Shown here: positions 18,082 to 26,357 of the stretch, one piece after another | Numbering within the stretch: the stretch's first letter is position 1 | How the letters are laid out: each line of letters begins with the position of its first letter | From: Corynebacterium lemuris | GTDB lineage: Bacteria; Actinomycetota; Actinomycetes; Mycobacteriales; Mycobacteriaceae | Direction: 5' to 3' | Length of the DNA: 64,000 nt | Assembly: GCF_024919295.1 (NCBI RefSeq) | Contig: NZ_JANWTC010000006.1 | Span: 1-64,000 of the forward strand | The notes under the pieces: generated by a model | The model's input: only the letters and a program-made list of their open reading frames with translations | What the model was told of the DNA's origin: nothing | The model's database searches: none | Position numbers and translations under genes: made by a program

Positions 18082-18494
18082 AGCGGACACCCCTGCAGCG
18101 GAAGACGCCGATGAAACGCACCCCGATGAAACGCACCCCCACGAAGAAGGGGAAGCGGTCGGTCAGCAAGAAGATCCCGAAGGAGTCCTACAACGAAGTC
18201 TTCCGCCGGGCAGGCCAACAATGCGAAGTCATGGCCGACCCCCTGTGCACCACCAGGGCAGAGGAGTGGCACCACCGGAAACTCAGATCTCAGGGTGGGG
18301 AACACACCGTGGAAAACGGTCTCGCTGTCTGCGCTGCCTGCCACCGACATATCCACATGAACCCAGCCGACTCCTACACAGCCGGCTGGCTCGTGAAATC
18401 AACCCATGACCCCGTCGACGTCCCCGTGACGCGCCGGGGTCTTGTCGTCCTGCTCACCAGGCAGGGCAACTTCATAGGAAAGGAGGGCCCATGA
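18078..18494 (+). CDS. HNH endonuclease-like protein with KRTP repeats
   Basis: The 138-residue product opens with a basic repeat array (KRTPLQRKTPMKRTPMKRTP) suited to nonspecific DNA binding. An HNH-like zinc fold follows: CEVMADPLC, EEWHHRKLRSQGG, NGLAVCAACHRHIHMNP. Both cysteine pairs, the HH and the final H are present, so it looks active. It lies directly before the replication initiator. Recombination or intermediate processing is a reasonable guess. Confidence 0.78.
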   Translation: MKRTPLQRKTPMKRTPMKRTPTKKGKRSVSKKIPKESYNEVFRRAGQQCEVMADPLCTTRAEEWHHRKLRSQGGEHTVENGLAVCAACHRHIHMNPADSYTAGWLVKSTHDPVDVPVTRRGLVVLLTRQGNFIGKEGP

Positions 18495-19423
18495 GCACCC
18501 GCGATGTCATCGACCGCAGTAGCCGGTTCTTCATCCAGGTGCCGAATGACCTTGTCCGGGAGATCAAGAATGCGAACGCTTTCCTGGTCTACTCGATCTT
18601 GAAGACCTACACCAACGGCTCATCGAACACTGTGTTCCCCGGTCGGGAGACGATTGCCGCGACGATGGGGGCGAAGACGACGAAGCCGGTCGACACCGCT
18701 CTGAAAGAGTTGCGGCGTCTCGGCCTGGTCGCCACGTTCCCTCGGTGGCTGGGTGATGATGGATCGATTTCCCGGGTGAAGGATGAGGCCCATTCTCGGC
18801 AGACATCGAATGGATACATCCTCTACGACACGATCAATCTGAGTCCGCCGGAGGGGTGGGACGACCCCAACACCCAACCGCCAAAAAGGGGTGGGGTGGG
18901 TAGCCAAAAGGGAACCCCCCCGGGTGGCCAAACGGACACCCCCCGGGTAGCCGAAAAGGTACACGAAGTATATCCACCTGAAGTACATCCATCTGAAGTA
19001 GAAAAACCCCCTGTAGTCCCCCAAGGGGGACCCGCCGGAAAGTCGGAGGAGAGCGGGTCATCGAAGACTTCGACCCGGGGCACCCGGATCCCGGAGAACT
19101 TCTTTCCCTCAGAACAAGCCATCCGGACCGTCCGACGGACGTTCCCCGGTATGCAGCCGGCGTTCATGGACTACGAGCATCAGAAGTTCGTCGACCACTT
19201 CACTGCCGCCTCCGGTCCCCGCGGGGTGAAGAAGGACTGGGACGCGACATGGCGGAACTGGATGCGCACCGCCGTGGACCGCCTGCCGACTTCCCAGAAG
19301 TCCGCGATGTTCGGCCAGGGCCCCACACCGCAGCCGACCGTCCAGCATCCGTCGAAGGCTGACCAATACCGCGATCTCGGAGCTGAGATCGCCCACGAAT
19401 TCGCCTCAGGAGGTGACCAGTGA
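18491..19423 (+). CDS. phage replication initiator (HTH, O/DnaD-like)
   Basis: The 310-residue product has an N-terminal winged-helix domain (AFLVYSILKTYTNGSSNTVF, then TIAATMGAKTTKPVDTALKE LRRLGLV), as in phage O-type initiators. A low-complexity Pro/Gly/Lys linker (about 120-200) follows, then a C-terminal helical domain (FPSEQAIRTVRRTFPG; DWDATWRNWMRTAVDRL). Direct DNA repeats inside the linker-coding DNA look like iterons, as for lambda O. The next gene is the likely loader, and SSB lies close by. Confidence 0.75.
   Translation: MSTRDVIDRSSRFFIQVPNDLVREIKNANAFLVYSILKTYTNGSSNTVFPGRETIAATMGAKTTKPVDTALKELRRLGLVATFPRWLGDDGSISRVKDEAHSRQTSNGYILYDTINLSPPEGWDDPNTQPPKRGGVGSQKGTPPGGQTDTPRVAEKVHEVYPPEVHPSEVEKPPVVPQGGPAGKSEESGSSKTSTRGTRIPENFFPSEQAIRTVRRTFPGMQPAFMDYEHQKFVDHFTAASGPRGVKKDWDATWRNWMRTAVDRLPTSQKSAMFGQGPTPQPTVQHPSKADQYRDLGAEIAHEFASGGDQ
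18898..19008 (+). repeat. iteron-like repeats, candidate replication origin
   Basis: Two repeat families lie in tandem. Three copies of GGGTAGCCAAAAGG-like sequence begin at 18898, 18922 and 18945 (23-24 bp spacing), each separated by a run of C. Then three copies of GAAGTATATCCACCT-like sequence begin at 18965, 18980 and 18995 (exactly 15 bp). They lie inside the initiator gene, over the segment coding for its disordered linker. Confidence 0.6.
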
Positions 19424-20067
19424 ACCACCCCATCCCCGCCTACGGGGCACACCCCCCGGTGCAGCAGCAGCCCCCGCAGGTCGATCCGAACAACCCGGCC
19501 AGCGTCGCCGCTGACATCCTCGCCCGGGTCTCGGCCCATGACTCCACCGCCCCACGACCGGACCGGGATCTTCTCCGCCGCTGGGCCGAGGTCATCCGAG
19601 CCTCAAAAGTCGATTACGAGTGGCTCTGCGAGGGCGTCACCCGCCTGTACTCGACCGCGTCTGAACCGCCGAAGATGAAACTCGCCGCCGTCATCGACGC
19701 CGCCAAGACGGCGCGCCGGGAGGCGAGGAAGGGTGAGGAGATCAGGGAGCTGACGCCGGCGCCGTCGTTCGACGAGGACTCGCCGGGTGATACCGGCTAC
19801 GCGATCACTGCCGCCCACAGGCAGTGGGGTGCGATTGATCTTCCGTGTGCGGACGTGGCCACGGAGACCGGCATGAACAGGGGCTGTGGGGCGATCGTCG
19901 GTGACCCGTGCACGAGGGGCAACCAGTTGAAGCGGATCCCGTGCAACGCCCGTCTCGTCACGGCTGGTCGGTTGAACAACCCGAAGCACCGCGAGATGTA
20001 CGCCGCCCGGCAGGCCCACCTGGCAGAACACCGCAGGACGTTCAAACCGTCCTGGAGAAATGATTGA
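19420..20067 (+). CDS. zinc-binding phage protein, possible helicase loader
   Basis: The 215-residue product starts at a GTG overlapping the initiator stop. Its first half is helical after a Pro/Gln-rich start. The C-terminal part has the phage zinc motif pattern GCGAIVGDPCTRGNQLKRIP then CNARL, like the small Phage_zn_bind families. Directly following the initiator is where a helicase loader is expected, but no AAA+ motif is seen, so that role is inference. Confidence 0.65.
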   Translation: MNHPIPAYGAHPPVQQQPPQVDPNNPASVAADILARVSAHDSTAPRPDRDLLRRWAEVIRASKVDYEWLCEGVTRLYSTASEPPKMKLAAVIDAAKTARREARKGEEIRELTPAPSFDEDSPGDTGYAITAAHRQWGAIDLPCADVATETGMNRGCGAIVGDPCTRGNQLKRIPCNARLVTAGRLNNPKHREMYAARQAHLAEHRRTFKPSWRND

Positions 20068-20081
20068 TGAAAGGAAATTTC

Positions 20082-20291
20082 ATGGTGAAGAAGTTATTTG
20101 GCCGCATTCGAGGGATGTGGCTGGAAGCCCTGGTCCTCGCCCAACAGATGACCGTTGCCTACACGGAGGTCCGGTGGCCATATCCAGTTCATGATCGTGT
20201 GGTGCAGCGTGTGAAAGATCGGGAATCTGCGAAGCTTTGTCGGCTCCGGTCAGAACTTTCTCAGGCGGAGGAGGGGGCGACATGGCGATAG
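20082..20291 (+). CDS. small phage protein, unknown
   Basis: The 69-residue product starts at ATG 20082 behind AAAGGAAATTTC; the frame from TTG 20064 is less likely. A mildly hydrophobic helix ([19 protein letters not shown]) is followed by a basic region. It overlaps ssb by ten bases. Confidence 0.55.
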   Translation: MVKKLFGRIRGMWLEALVLAQQMTVAYTEVRWPYPVHDRVVQRVKDRESAKLCRLRSELSQAEEGATWR

Positions 20292-20797
20292 GCGACACCT
20301 CGATCACCGTGGTCGGCAATGTCGTGGCTGATCCGGAGCTCAGGTTCACACCGCAGGGCTTGGCCGTCGCGAACTTCCGTGTGGCGAGCACCCCGCGGGT
20401 GCGGGACAAGAATTCAAACGGCTGGGTTGATGGTGAGGCGCTTTTCCTGACGTGCAGGATCTGGCGCGACGCTGCTGAGAACGTCGCCGAGAGCTTGTCG
20501 AAAGGCATGAGGGTCATCGTCAACGGCTATCTCAAGCAGCGGTCCTATCAGACGAAGGACGGCGAACAGCGCACCGTTTACGAGGTCGAGGTCGAGGAGG
20601 TGGGCCCGTCGTTGAAGTTTGCGCAGGCTCACGTGACGAGGAATGTTCGCCAGAACGGCCCAGGAGGGGGCCAGGCCGCCCCGCAGAACCATTCTGGTGG
20701 TTTCGGTCAAGCACAGCCTTCAACGCCGCGGAACGACCCGTGGAACTCCGCACCACCCGCCCAAGGGCCCGCCGATGACGAACAACCTCCGTTCTGA
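20282..20797 (+). CDS. ssb: single-stranded DNA-binding protein
   Basis: The protein of 171 residues has an OB fold at about 1-110 ([60 protein letters not shown]). A Gly/Gln/Pro linker leads to the acidic tip DDEQPPF, which recruits partner proteins in bacterial SSBs (usual DDDIPF). It protects single strands during phage replication. ATG 20282 follows GGAGGAGG. Confidence 0.95.
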   Translation: MAIGDTSITVVGNVVADPELRFTPQGLAVANFRVASTPRVRDKNSNGWVDGEALFLTCRIWRDAAENVAESLSKGMRVIVNGYLKQRSYQTKDGEQRTVYEVEVEEVGPSLKFAQAHVTRNVRQNGPGGGQAAPQNHSGGFGQAQPSTPRNDPWNSAPPAQGPADDEQPPF

Positions 20798-21281
20798 CCG
20801 GTGCGGGGTGTGCGGTGGGCCGCCGGCCGACTGCCCATGCCCTGAGTACTGGGCGTCGGTGGAGGTGTGGTGGCTGGGGAAGTTCGTGGGCCGGAAGATC
20901 TGGACCAGACCGAACCGTGGCCCCAGCAACACCATCCCCCGCTGGGTGACCCTCCTCGACATCTGGCAGGAGAAGGATTCCTACGGCTACGCATGGATCG
21001 TCGCCCACATTGACTGGCGCGGCCAGACCGAGCGCGCCGTGTTCCTCAACACCAACGTGGTGATCCTCGAGCTCACCGCCGAAGAGTCCCCACACATCCA
21101 GGTCCACGACCTCGGCCAGGGCTATCGCTCCACCAGCTACGACCCGTGGGACGGCACACCAGCCCCAATTCTCGAGCAGCGCGACCCACCACCCCGCGAC
21201 ACGCCGACGATCCCGGCGCCTGAGGACCCGACGACCGTCGAAACCACCGTGGACCCCCAGTTCGCCCTCTTCGACCTCTAA
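20775..21281 (+). CDS. phage protein with N-terminal CxxC zinc motif
   Basis: The 168-residue product overlaps ssb by 23 bases. Residues 8-21 ([18 protein letters not shown]) form a zinc-knuckle-like cluster. The middle is Trp-rich, and the C-terminal 35 residues are Pro/Thr-rich and end in PQFALFDL, a tip resembling clamp-binding (QxxLF) motifs. Sliding-clamp contact would fit the ssb neighbourhood but is only a suggestion. Confidence 0.6.
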   Translation: MTNNLRSDRCGVCGGPPADCPCPEYWASVEVWWLGKFVGRKIWTRPNRGPSNTIPRWVTLLDIWQEKDSYGYAWIVAHIDWRGQTERAVFLNTNVVILELTAEESPHIQVHDLGQGYRSTSYDPWDGTPAPILEQRDPPPRDTPTIPAPEDPTTVETTVDPQFALFDL

Positions 21282-21354
21282 CCCACCCCACCAGCCCGGC
21301 CCCACCACATCAGGCGCGCCGGGTTGATCGATCTTCATGAAAGGAATGCCCCCG

Positions 21355-21588
21355 ATGACTGAGTGCAAGAAGTGCGGTTCCGCCTTCAAATGGGCGCTGA
21401 CCGTCCAGAGCCGAACGGACCGTTGGGTACCCGTTGAGCCGGAGCCCTCCGAGGAGGGCAGCTACCTCTATGTCGCCAGCCGGTCGGTGAAACGACTGTC
21501 CGGCGTTGAGTTGGAAACCGCCCGAGTGAAGAAGTGGCGCCTGTACCGCCCGCATGTCGAGCTGTGCTCGTCGGCTGGTGGGGCATGA
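21355..21588 (+). CDS. small zinc-binding phage protein
   Basis: The 77-residue product starts at ATG 21355, nine bases after AAAGGA. It has CKKCGSAFKW at the N terminus and a distal HVELC, together a plausible zinc site. Widespread short phage proteins have this shape (one CxxC, then WxPV, then H..C), without a known role. A GCGCGCCGGG motif lies in the 73-bp gap upstream. Confidence 0.65.
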   Translation: MTECKKCGSAFKWALTVQSRTDRWVPVEPEPSEEGSYLYVASRSVKRLSGVELETARVKKWRLYRPHVELCSSAGGA

Positions 21589-21785
21589 CCACCCGGCCAG
21601 GTGAGAAGAAACTGCGGCTGAGGTGCGTCCACGGCAAGTGCGACCGTCCCGGGCATCGACATCACTGGGGCCACGGCTTCACGTTCTGCGACCACCATAT
21701 GGATCTCCTCGAGGAGATGGTCCGCAATCGCCCGTCAATAAACCCCACAAGCAGGAAGGGAACATCACCGTGGAAATCATTCTGA
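21585..21785 (+). CDS. small His/Cys-rich phage protein
   Basis: The 66-residue product has CVHGKCDRPGHRHHWGH and FCDHHMDLLEE, a dense Cys/His set that likely binds zinc. ATGA overlap with the previous gene. It overlaps the next gene by 16 bases. Function unknown. Confidence 0.6.
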   Translation: MTTRPGEKKLRLRCVHGKCDRPGHRHHWGHGFTFCDHHMDLLEEMVRNRPSINPTSRKGTSPWKSF

Positions 21786-21919
21786 CCATCGCCCTGATCG
21801 GCATGGCTTTCGCTCTCCACTACTCGCATCAGGAAAACCGGCGCCTCGAGGGGCTGCTGATCAAGTCCTCGAAAAGTCGGCACCCCGCTTACCGAAAACG
21901 CATGGAGGAAACCCTGTGA
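21770..21919 (+). CDS. 49-residue membrane peptide
   Basis: The peptide begins VEIILTIALIGMAFALHYSH, a single TM segment, followed by a basic tail. GTG 21770 has AGGAAGGG upstream. It is probably an inner-membrane peptide. Confidence 0.55.
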   Translation: MEIILTIALIGMAFALHYSHQENRRLEGLLIKSSKSRHPAYRKRMEETL

Positions 21920-22227
21920 TTGTCCTGTACCCGCAAACTGAGCCACGTGTCGAGATTGAAGACCCAGACGTGGAGGCCATCAAGAAGGCGAAAGCGAAGG
22001 AGCCCACCGCGAATGATCTGATCCGCCGGATGCCTAACGGGGTCCGCCGATTCATGGTGACCGGACGCCCGCCGGCCGAGGCTCCGGCCGCGATCATCGC
22101 GTACATGGCTGAGCGGGGCATGACGAAGGTCGATGGCCGTCTCGGTCGTGTCGGCCCCCTGGTCTACACGACGCTGGGCAAGCAGGTCATCACCCAGCTG
22201 CAGCGACGCATGAAAGGACACGACTGA
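21916..22227 (+). CDS. phage protein, unknown
   Basis: The product of 103 residues starts at GTG in a GTGA overlap. The central part (NDLIRRMPNGVRRFMVTGRP) is basic, and the end (GRVGPLVYTTLGKQVITQLQ) looks like a winged-helix strand and helix. DNA binding is possible. Confidence 0.6.
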   Translation: MIVLYPQTEPRVEIEDPDVEAIKKAKAKEPTANDLIRRMPNGVRRFMVTGRPPAEAPAAIIAYMAERGMTKVDGRLGRVGPLVYTTLGKQVITQLQRRMKGHD

Positions 22228-22751
22228 TGAGCAACAGCAACGACGAGACCATCACGAAGAATCAACTGCGCGAGTTCATCAAGGACTGGCGTGAAGGCCT
22301 CGCCAAGTTCCCCGGTGAGAACTACGCCGGCGAGATCCTGGACGACCTCGAACATGACTTCCTTACCCCCACGATGGCTGACATCGAGTGGATCGATGCT
22401 CAGCACGCTGGGCTCTGCGCGCATGCCAGCGGGAGTGATGAAGTGGTCCGCATGATCTACCTCGCTGAGGATGCCGAAGACTCGGGGATGATCCTGTGTA
22501 TGGCTGGTGACGGGGTGCTTTTCTGGACGCCTCGTGCAAATCTCACGCCGCTGACCGGAACTCAGCTCGATCTGCGTCCTGCCTATGGTCCCAAAGAAAA
22601 GGACGAGTCGACGCGGCAGCAGATGTCCTCCTGGTGCACGATCGCCCGACACCCGTTTTTCGCAGGGTGCTACGAGCAGAGTGGCTCACTGCTCGATGCC
22701 ATGATCGCCAAGCTCGATGATCTGATGTCCACCAGCGAGGGGGAGTCGTGA
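22227..22751 (+). CDS. phage protein, unknown
   Basis: The acidic 174-residue product shows mixed alpha/beta character (SGMILCMAGDGVLFWTPRAN). Start ATG 22227 shares one base with the preceding stop. No motif is recognised. Confidence 0.6.
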   Translation: MSNSNDETITKNQLREFIKDWREGLAKFPGENYAGEILDDLEHDFLTPTMADIEWIDAQHAGLCAHASGSDEVVRMIYLAEDAEDSGMILCMAGDGVLFWTPRANLTPLTGTQLDLRPAYGPKEKDESTRQQMSSWCTIARHPFFAGCYEQSGSLLDAMIAKLDDLMSTSEGES

Positions 22752-22918
22752 GTCTTTTCCCGCATGCGATTTTCATGCCGACATGCTCGAAGGACGGCGA
22801 TCTGCTCACTTTCGTGAGGGAGCACCGTGTCTGGTTCTGCTCGGCGTGCAAAGCCGAGTGGAACACCCATCTCCCGGCCGACGGTGCCGAGGCTGACCGC
22901 AGGAGGTACATCCCATGA
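22748..22918 (+). CDS. 56-residue zinc-ribbon-like peptide
   Basis: The peptide has MPTCSKDGDLL and VWFCSACKAEWNTH, a C-x(20)-CxxC plus His arrangement. Its GTG start overlaps the preceding gene and its stop overlaps the next ATG, so it fits the operon exactly. Confidence 0.6.
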   Translation: MSLFPHAIFMPTCSKDGDLLTFVREHRVWFCSACKAEWNTHLPADGAEADRRRYIP

Positions 22919-23178
22919 CCAATGAGAAGAACCACGTCAAGGTCGCGCAGCGCCGGCTGATGAACTACCGCATCAAGCTGACCGACGGCACGATGGTGGA
23001 TTTCCCCACGGAAGAGGATCTCGAAGGGGCCTTCCTGCATGCGAAACGCACCGGTGGGAACCTGTCCATCGGCATGTCCGACGGTGGGGAGTTCATCATG
23101 AACCCCGACCACATCGTGAGTATCCACGCACAGAAGCCAGTGGTGAAGGCCACGAAGGAGGAGGGTGAGACGCAGTGA
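22915..23178 (+). CDS. small phage protein, unknown
   Basis: The product of 87 residues looks like a small beta-barrel or RHH-free fold (YRIKLTDGTMVDFPTEEDLE; MNPDHIVSIHAQKPV). AGGAGG lies seven bases before the ATG. Function unknown. Confidence 0.6.
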   Translation: MTNEKNHVKVAQRRLMNYRIKLTDGTMVDFPTEEDLEGAFLHAKRTGGNLSIGMSDGGEFIMNPDHIVSIHAQKPVVKATKEEGETQ

Positions 23179-23516
23179 AGAGCGCACGAGAGTGGGAGGA
23201 ACTGCTGTGCAGAATCCCGAACGAGGACGCCCCACCGTGGTTCGAGATCGGACCCCAGGAGCACGGGCAGAGTGACGTAGGGACCCTGAACAGTCGGTTC
23301 GGACCGTTGGATCGGGAGACCGCCGAGTTCATCGCCTCCGCGCCGCATGCTGTCGCCGACCTGATCCGCCTGATGCGGGGTGTCTCCGGCGTCATCGAGT
23401 TGATCAACGACCGAGAGGAGTTGCTGCGTCTGGCTGGCCACGGGACGGCCGCCGAACTGGTTGCTGACCTTGGAGTGCATCTGCAGCTCATCCTCACTGG
23501 AAAGGATCCTCGATGA
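23175..23516 (+). CDS. phage protein, unknown
   Basis: The product of 113 residues starts at GTG in a GTGA overlap. Its C-terminal two thirds is helical (APHAVADLIRLMRGVSGVIE). It resembles the many short early proteins of actinophages that carry an ATPA-like A-x-x-x-D-L-I-R helix, without known function. Confidence 0.58.
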   Translation: MKSAREWEELLCRIPNEDAPPWFEIGPQEHGQSDVGTLNSRFGPLDRETAEFIASAPHAVADLIRLMRGVSGVIELINDREELLRLAGHGTAAELVADLGVHLQLILTGKDPR

Positions 23517-23821
23517 GGCCTGATATCACGATCATCTGCACCGGCAACGGCAGTCACCCCGAGCGAAAACTCGGGGCTTTCTCGTATCTGGGGGACAGGT
23601 GGAAGCTGCGCGCCAGTGTGTGGTCGGCCCGCCGGGAACCGCACCAGCATGCCCGGCAGTCGAAGTACCGGTTCACGTGCGAGTGCGGCCGCCGGTACGC
23701 ACACAACGCCGGCAGGTTCACCACCCAGCTCGACCAGGTCGCACGGACACCCTTGAGGGCCCTCGACCTGTCGAGAACTCCTCAGGAATACCCGAACCCT
23801 CATCGGAAGGACACCCCATGA
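23513..23821 (+). CDS. small zinc-binding phage protein
   Basis: The 102-residue product has RFTCECGRRYAHN, a CxC pair that may bind metal with upstream His residues. A hairpin-forming CCCCGAG/CTCGGGG with CTTTCTCGT tail (about 23557-23582) lies inside the coding sequence. ATGA overlap with the preceding gene. Confidence 0.58.
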   Translation: MRPDITIICTGNGSHPERKLGAFSYLGDRWKLRASVWSARREPHQHARQSKYRFTCECGRRYAHNAGRFTTQLDQVARTPLRALDLSRTPQEYPNPHRKDTP

Positions 23822-24396
23822 CCCCCGCTCTGCTCGGTTTCGACTGTGAGACCACCGGTCTTGACCCCCACGGCGCCCCGCCGGCTGGCCTTCTCGAGGT
23901 GGGCATGGTGGCATTCACGGAGGACCTGACCCCGATCTGTCAGTGGTCGAGCCTGGTGATGTCGCCCGCGGCCCTGGGCCACCTCGCCGCCGGACCAATT
24001 GACCAGGTTGTCGAGAAGATGCACGCCGAGAACGGCCTATTCGACGAAATCTTCGAACTGATCCCATACGCGCCAGCTGAACTGTTCGCGCCGGGTGCGG
24101 TGGCCCAGAAGGCTCTGGCGTGGATGGCTGAGAACGACATTCCCCGGGGTCTTCCCATGTTGGGGTCGTCGGTGACGTTGGATCGGACGTTCCTGGCGAA
24201 GGAGATGCCGGCGCTTCTTGATGCTTTCCACTACCGGTCGGTTGACGCGTCGTCGGTGCGGCTGGCAGCGGAGCTCGCCGCCGGCGTGACGGTGGACGTT
24301 CCGGAGGGCCTGCCGGCGCATCGGGTCATCGCGGACATCCACGCGTCTGCTCGACTGGTTCGGTCCAGCTTGGACGCAATCCGGGGTGCGGCATGA
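23818..24396 (+). CDS. DEDD-family 3'-5' exonuclease (DnaQ/oligoribonuclease-like)
   Basis: The 192-residue product has motif I FDCETTGLDPHG, a middle segment with MLGSSVTLDRTFL in place of motif II, and HRVIADIHASARL as the final HxxxxD motif. These are the acidic residues of DnaQ-like exonucleases. Candidates for its substrate are short RNAs, as for oligoribonuclease, or replication intermediates. Confidence 0.82.
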   Translation: MTPALLGFDCETTGLDPHGAPPAGLLEVGMVAFTEDLTPICQWSSLVMSPAALGHLAAGPIDQVVEKMHAENGLFDEIFELIPYAPAELFAPGAVAQKALAWMAENDIPRGLPMLGSSVTLDRTFLAKEMPALLDAFHYRSVDASSVRLAAELAAGVTVDVPEGLPAHRVIADIHASARLVRSSLDAIRGAA

Positions 24397-24560
24397 GCGT
24401 GATGTCGAATCAGATCCGGTTCCTGATTGCGATGGTGATCGCCCTGTCTGCGATGGAGCACGGCGCGTTCACCACGGTTTTGCTGGCCGTCGTCATCGTG
24501 ATCACCCTCCTGGTGCTCGATCTGATCGGGGATTACCTGTCGGGCAGGCGTCGACGGTGA
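24393..24560 (+). CDS. 55-residue two-TM peptide
   Basis: The peptide has two hydrophobic stretches (IRFLIAMVIALSAM; TTVLLAVVIVITLLVLDLIG) and a basic end SGRRRR. ATGA overlap with the exonuclease gene. It is probably a membrane peptide. Confidence 0.6.
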   Translation: MSVMSNQIRFLIAMVIALSAMEHGAFTTVLLAVVIVITLLVLDLIGDYLSGRRRR

Positions 24561-24742
24561 GCTTAAACGTCGCGGCAGGCGCGTGGCTGGTGTGGGATCA
24601 CCTGCTGTAGATCAGTGCCGGGGCACTCGTCCTGGCCTCGCGCATCGACTACCGGGTGGGCTGCAGCCGGAGTGTGTGGACGGACGCCCTCGTATGGGTG
24701 TCGTTGGTGGCGATCGTGTTCGCCGCCGGGGCAACAACCTGA
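24557..24742 (+). pseudogene. membrane-peptide gene interrupted by an in-frame TAG
   Basis: From GTG 24557 (GTGA overlap with the previous stop) the frame reads VSLNVAAGAWLVWDHLL, then TAG (24608-24610). It continues in the same frame as ISAGALVLASRIDY through DALVWVSLVAIVFAAG to TGA 24742. Both halves together make a 61-residue hydrophobic peptide that fills the gap to the next gene, so the amber codon looks like a recent nonsense mutation or a suppressible stop. Confidence 0.5.
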
Positions 24743-24767
24743 ATTAGTCATTGAAGAAAGGAATTCC

Positions 24768-24989
24768 ATGAGCAGGACTACGAGCAGGGGAACCACCTTC
24801 ACGGTGGAGGAACGTCGCGGTGATCGGGTGGTGATGATGTCGAATCCGGCCCGGCCTGGCGAGGTGGAGGCCGGTCGGATTGTGGATGTCGACGGGGTGA
24901 AGGGTTTCAGGCCATCGGCGATCATGCCGGGTGCGCTGTCTGCGGACGGACTGCGGGTCATCGCGGACCTGGTCGAGGAGGGTGCGTGA
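24768..24989 (+). CDS. small phage protein, unknown
   Basis: The product of 73 residues starts at ATG 24768 behind AAAGGAATTCC. It appears beta-rich (GTTFTVEERRGDRVVMMSNP; EAGRIVDVDGVKGF). No family is recognised. Confidence 0.6.
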   Translation: MSRTTSRGTTFTVEERRGDRVVMMSNPARPGEVEAGRIVDVDGVKGFRPSAIMPGALSADGLRVIADLVEEGA

Positions 24990-25312
24990 GTGACGTCAAG
25001 GCCATCTGGAAGTTCACGATTCCCGTCACCGACGTCGTGGAGGTGGAGATGCCGCGGAATGCTCGGGTCCTGCCGTTCGTCCAACCCGCTAGGCCGGAGT
25101 CGCTCGTGATGCGGTCGATGCACTTGTGGGCCGAGGTCTACCCGGACGCCCCGAAGATCATCCGCCGGTTCCTCGTCGTCGGGACGGGCAACCCGATCCC
25201 GGATGCCTACCCGAGTCACTGGCTGGCGTCAGTCGTGGATCCGCCGTTCGTGTGGCATGTCTACGAGGCCAGCGACCCGATCACCGGAGTTGGGGGCGAG
25301 GTCCATGGCTGA
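24986..25312 (+). CDS. conserved phage protein (DUF7352-like)
   Basis: The 108-residue product (IWKFTIPVTDVVEVEMPRNA; LHLWAEV; FLVVGTGNPIPD; ASVVDPPFVWHVYE) matches a short protein seen in many actinophages and prophages; the DUF number is from memory. No function is known. GTGA overlap with the preceding gene. Confidence 0.68.
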   Translation: MSDVKAIWKFTIPVTDVVEVEMPRNARVLPFVQPARPESLVMRSMHLWAEVYPDAPKIIRRFLVVGTGNPIPDAYPSHWLASVVDPPFVWHVYEASDPITGVGGEVHG

Positions 25313-25622
25313 GCTGACCGAAGTCGTCGGCTACGTCGGCGAACGCAGGATGACGGAGATCCACGAGAAGGAGTTCCCGACGCTCCCGGGATTGACGGCG
25401 AACATTGTCGGTCAGGCCCGGGATCACCGCGGGGATCTGGTCATCGCGGTGCAGTGCTCCGCCTGTCTGGTGGTGGTCACGGATCGGATGATCCTGGCGC
25501 TGGATCAGGTGAATCATGCCCTGGGCGACAACGTCTGGGGACCAGCTGGAACGAAAAAATACAAGCGGTGTCGCGAGTGTCGTGTCAACGGCCGACACCC
25601 GGAAGGAGAAGACGATGAGTGA
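25305..25622 (+). CDS. phage protein with paired CxxC
   Basis: The product of 105 residues contains VQCSACLVVV and RCRECRVNGRH, which together can form a zinc ribbon. ATG 25305 overlaps the preceding gene by eight bases. Function unknown. Confidence 0.6.
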   Translation: MAELTEVVGYVGERRMTEIHEKEFPTLPGLTANIVGQARDHRGDLVIAVQCSACLVVVTDRMILALDQVNHALGDNVWGPAGTKKYKRCRECRVNGRHPEGEDDE

Positions 25623-26196
25623 AAACATGAGCGGGCCGGAGAAGTGCATCAAGCTGTCCCCGGTGGAGGCGATCCGCTGGGACGGGAACAACCTCGATGA
25701 GGTGGCTGCCTTCGCGCCGGGATCTTGGGCGCCTTATGGGGATGTGCTGGTGCTGTCCTCCTCGGCATCGTTGACTCCGGGCAACTGGGTTGTCAAGGGT
25801 GCGGATGGCCGGGTGTGGCCGGTGTCAGCGGCCGATTTCGCCCGTGACTACCGGCCTCAAGCTCAAGGGGTGGTGGTGAACGTTTCCGTCGCGGAGGAGA
25901 GCTACACCGCGGACGAATTGCAGGCCATTGTCCAGAAGCTCAACTTGGAGAACAGGGTCCGGATGCGCCCTCGGCTGGGCAACTTCGCTGGGATGCTCCC
26001 CACGATGGGCGATAAGGAGAAGATCGGCGAACTCCGAGCCTCTAACGATCAGCGCGGTGAGCAGCTGGACAATCTCGAAGATCAGATAGCCCGCCTGGTC
26101 GAAGGTCTGCGCACCGTCGAGAAGTGGACCGGAAATGATCTGCTGATCGCTGGCCTGGTCCATGACGGGATCATTCGGCAGGAGGACCTGGAGTGA
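25615..26196 (+). CDS. conserved-type phage protein, unknown
   Basis: The 193-residue product begins with a module (VEAIRWDGNNLDEVAAF; LTPGNWVVKGADGRVWPVSA; DFARDYRP) found in many phages (a PGDW-I-V-G-DG pattern). A coiled coil (RASNDQRGEQLDNLEDQIAR) follows. ATG 25615 has GAAGGAG upstream. The role of the module is unknown. Confidence 0.68.
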   Translation: MSENMSGPEKCIKLSPVEAIRWDGNNLDEVAAFAPGSWAPYGDVLVLSSSASLTPGNWVVKGADGRVWPVSAADFARDYRPQAQGVVVNVSVAEESYTADELQAIVQKLNLENRVRMRPRLGNFAGMLPTMGDKEKIGELRASNDQRGEQLDNLEDQIARLVEGLRTVEKWTGNDLLIAGLVHDGIIRQEDLE

Positions 26197-26357
26197 CTGT
26201 GCAGATGAGGGTGATCACACCGACCGGCGACACCTTGGTCCTGCGGCTGGAAAAGCAGCAGGCACAGCGGGCTACCCGTCCGGGGTTCCACCCGCCCGAA
26301 ACTCGGTGGGTATCCGACTGGAAGCTGGAAGGAGAGCCTCACCATGATCGATATTGA
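26193..26357 (+). CDS. 54-residue basic peptide
   Basis: The peptide (VTVQMRVITPTGDTLVLRLE, then a basic Trp-containing tail) starts at GTG in a GTGA overlap and overlaps the next gene by 14 bases. Function unknown. Confidence 0.5.
   Translation: MTVQMRVITPTGDTLVLRLEKQQAQRATRPGFHPPETRWVSDWKLEGEPHHDRY

Noticed and set aside
18965..19008. CRISPR-like short repeats
   Set aside because: Repeats are directly adjacent with a 15-bp period and no spacers; iterons fit better.
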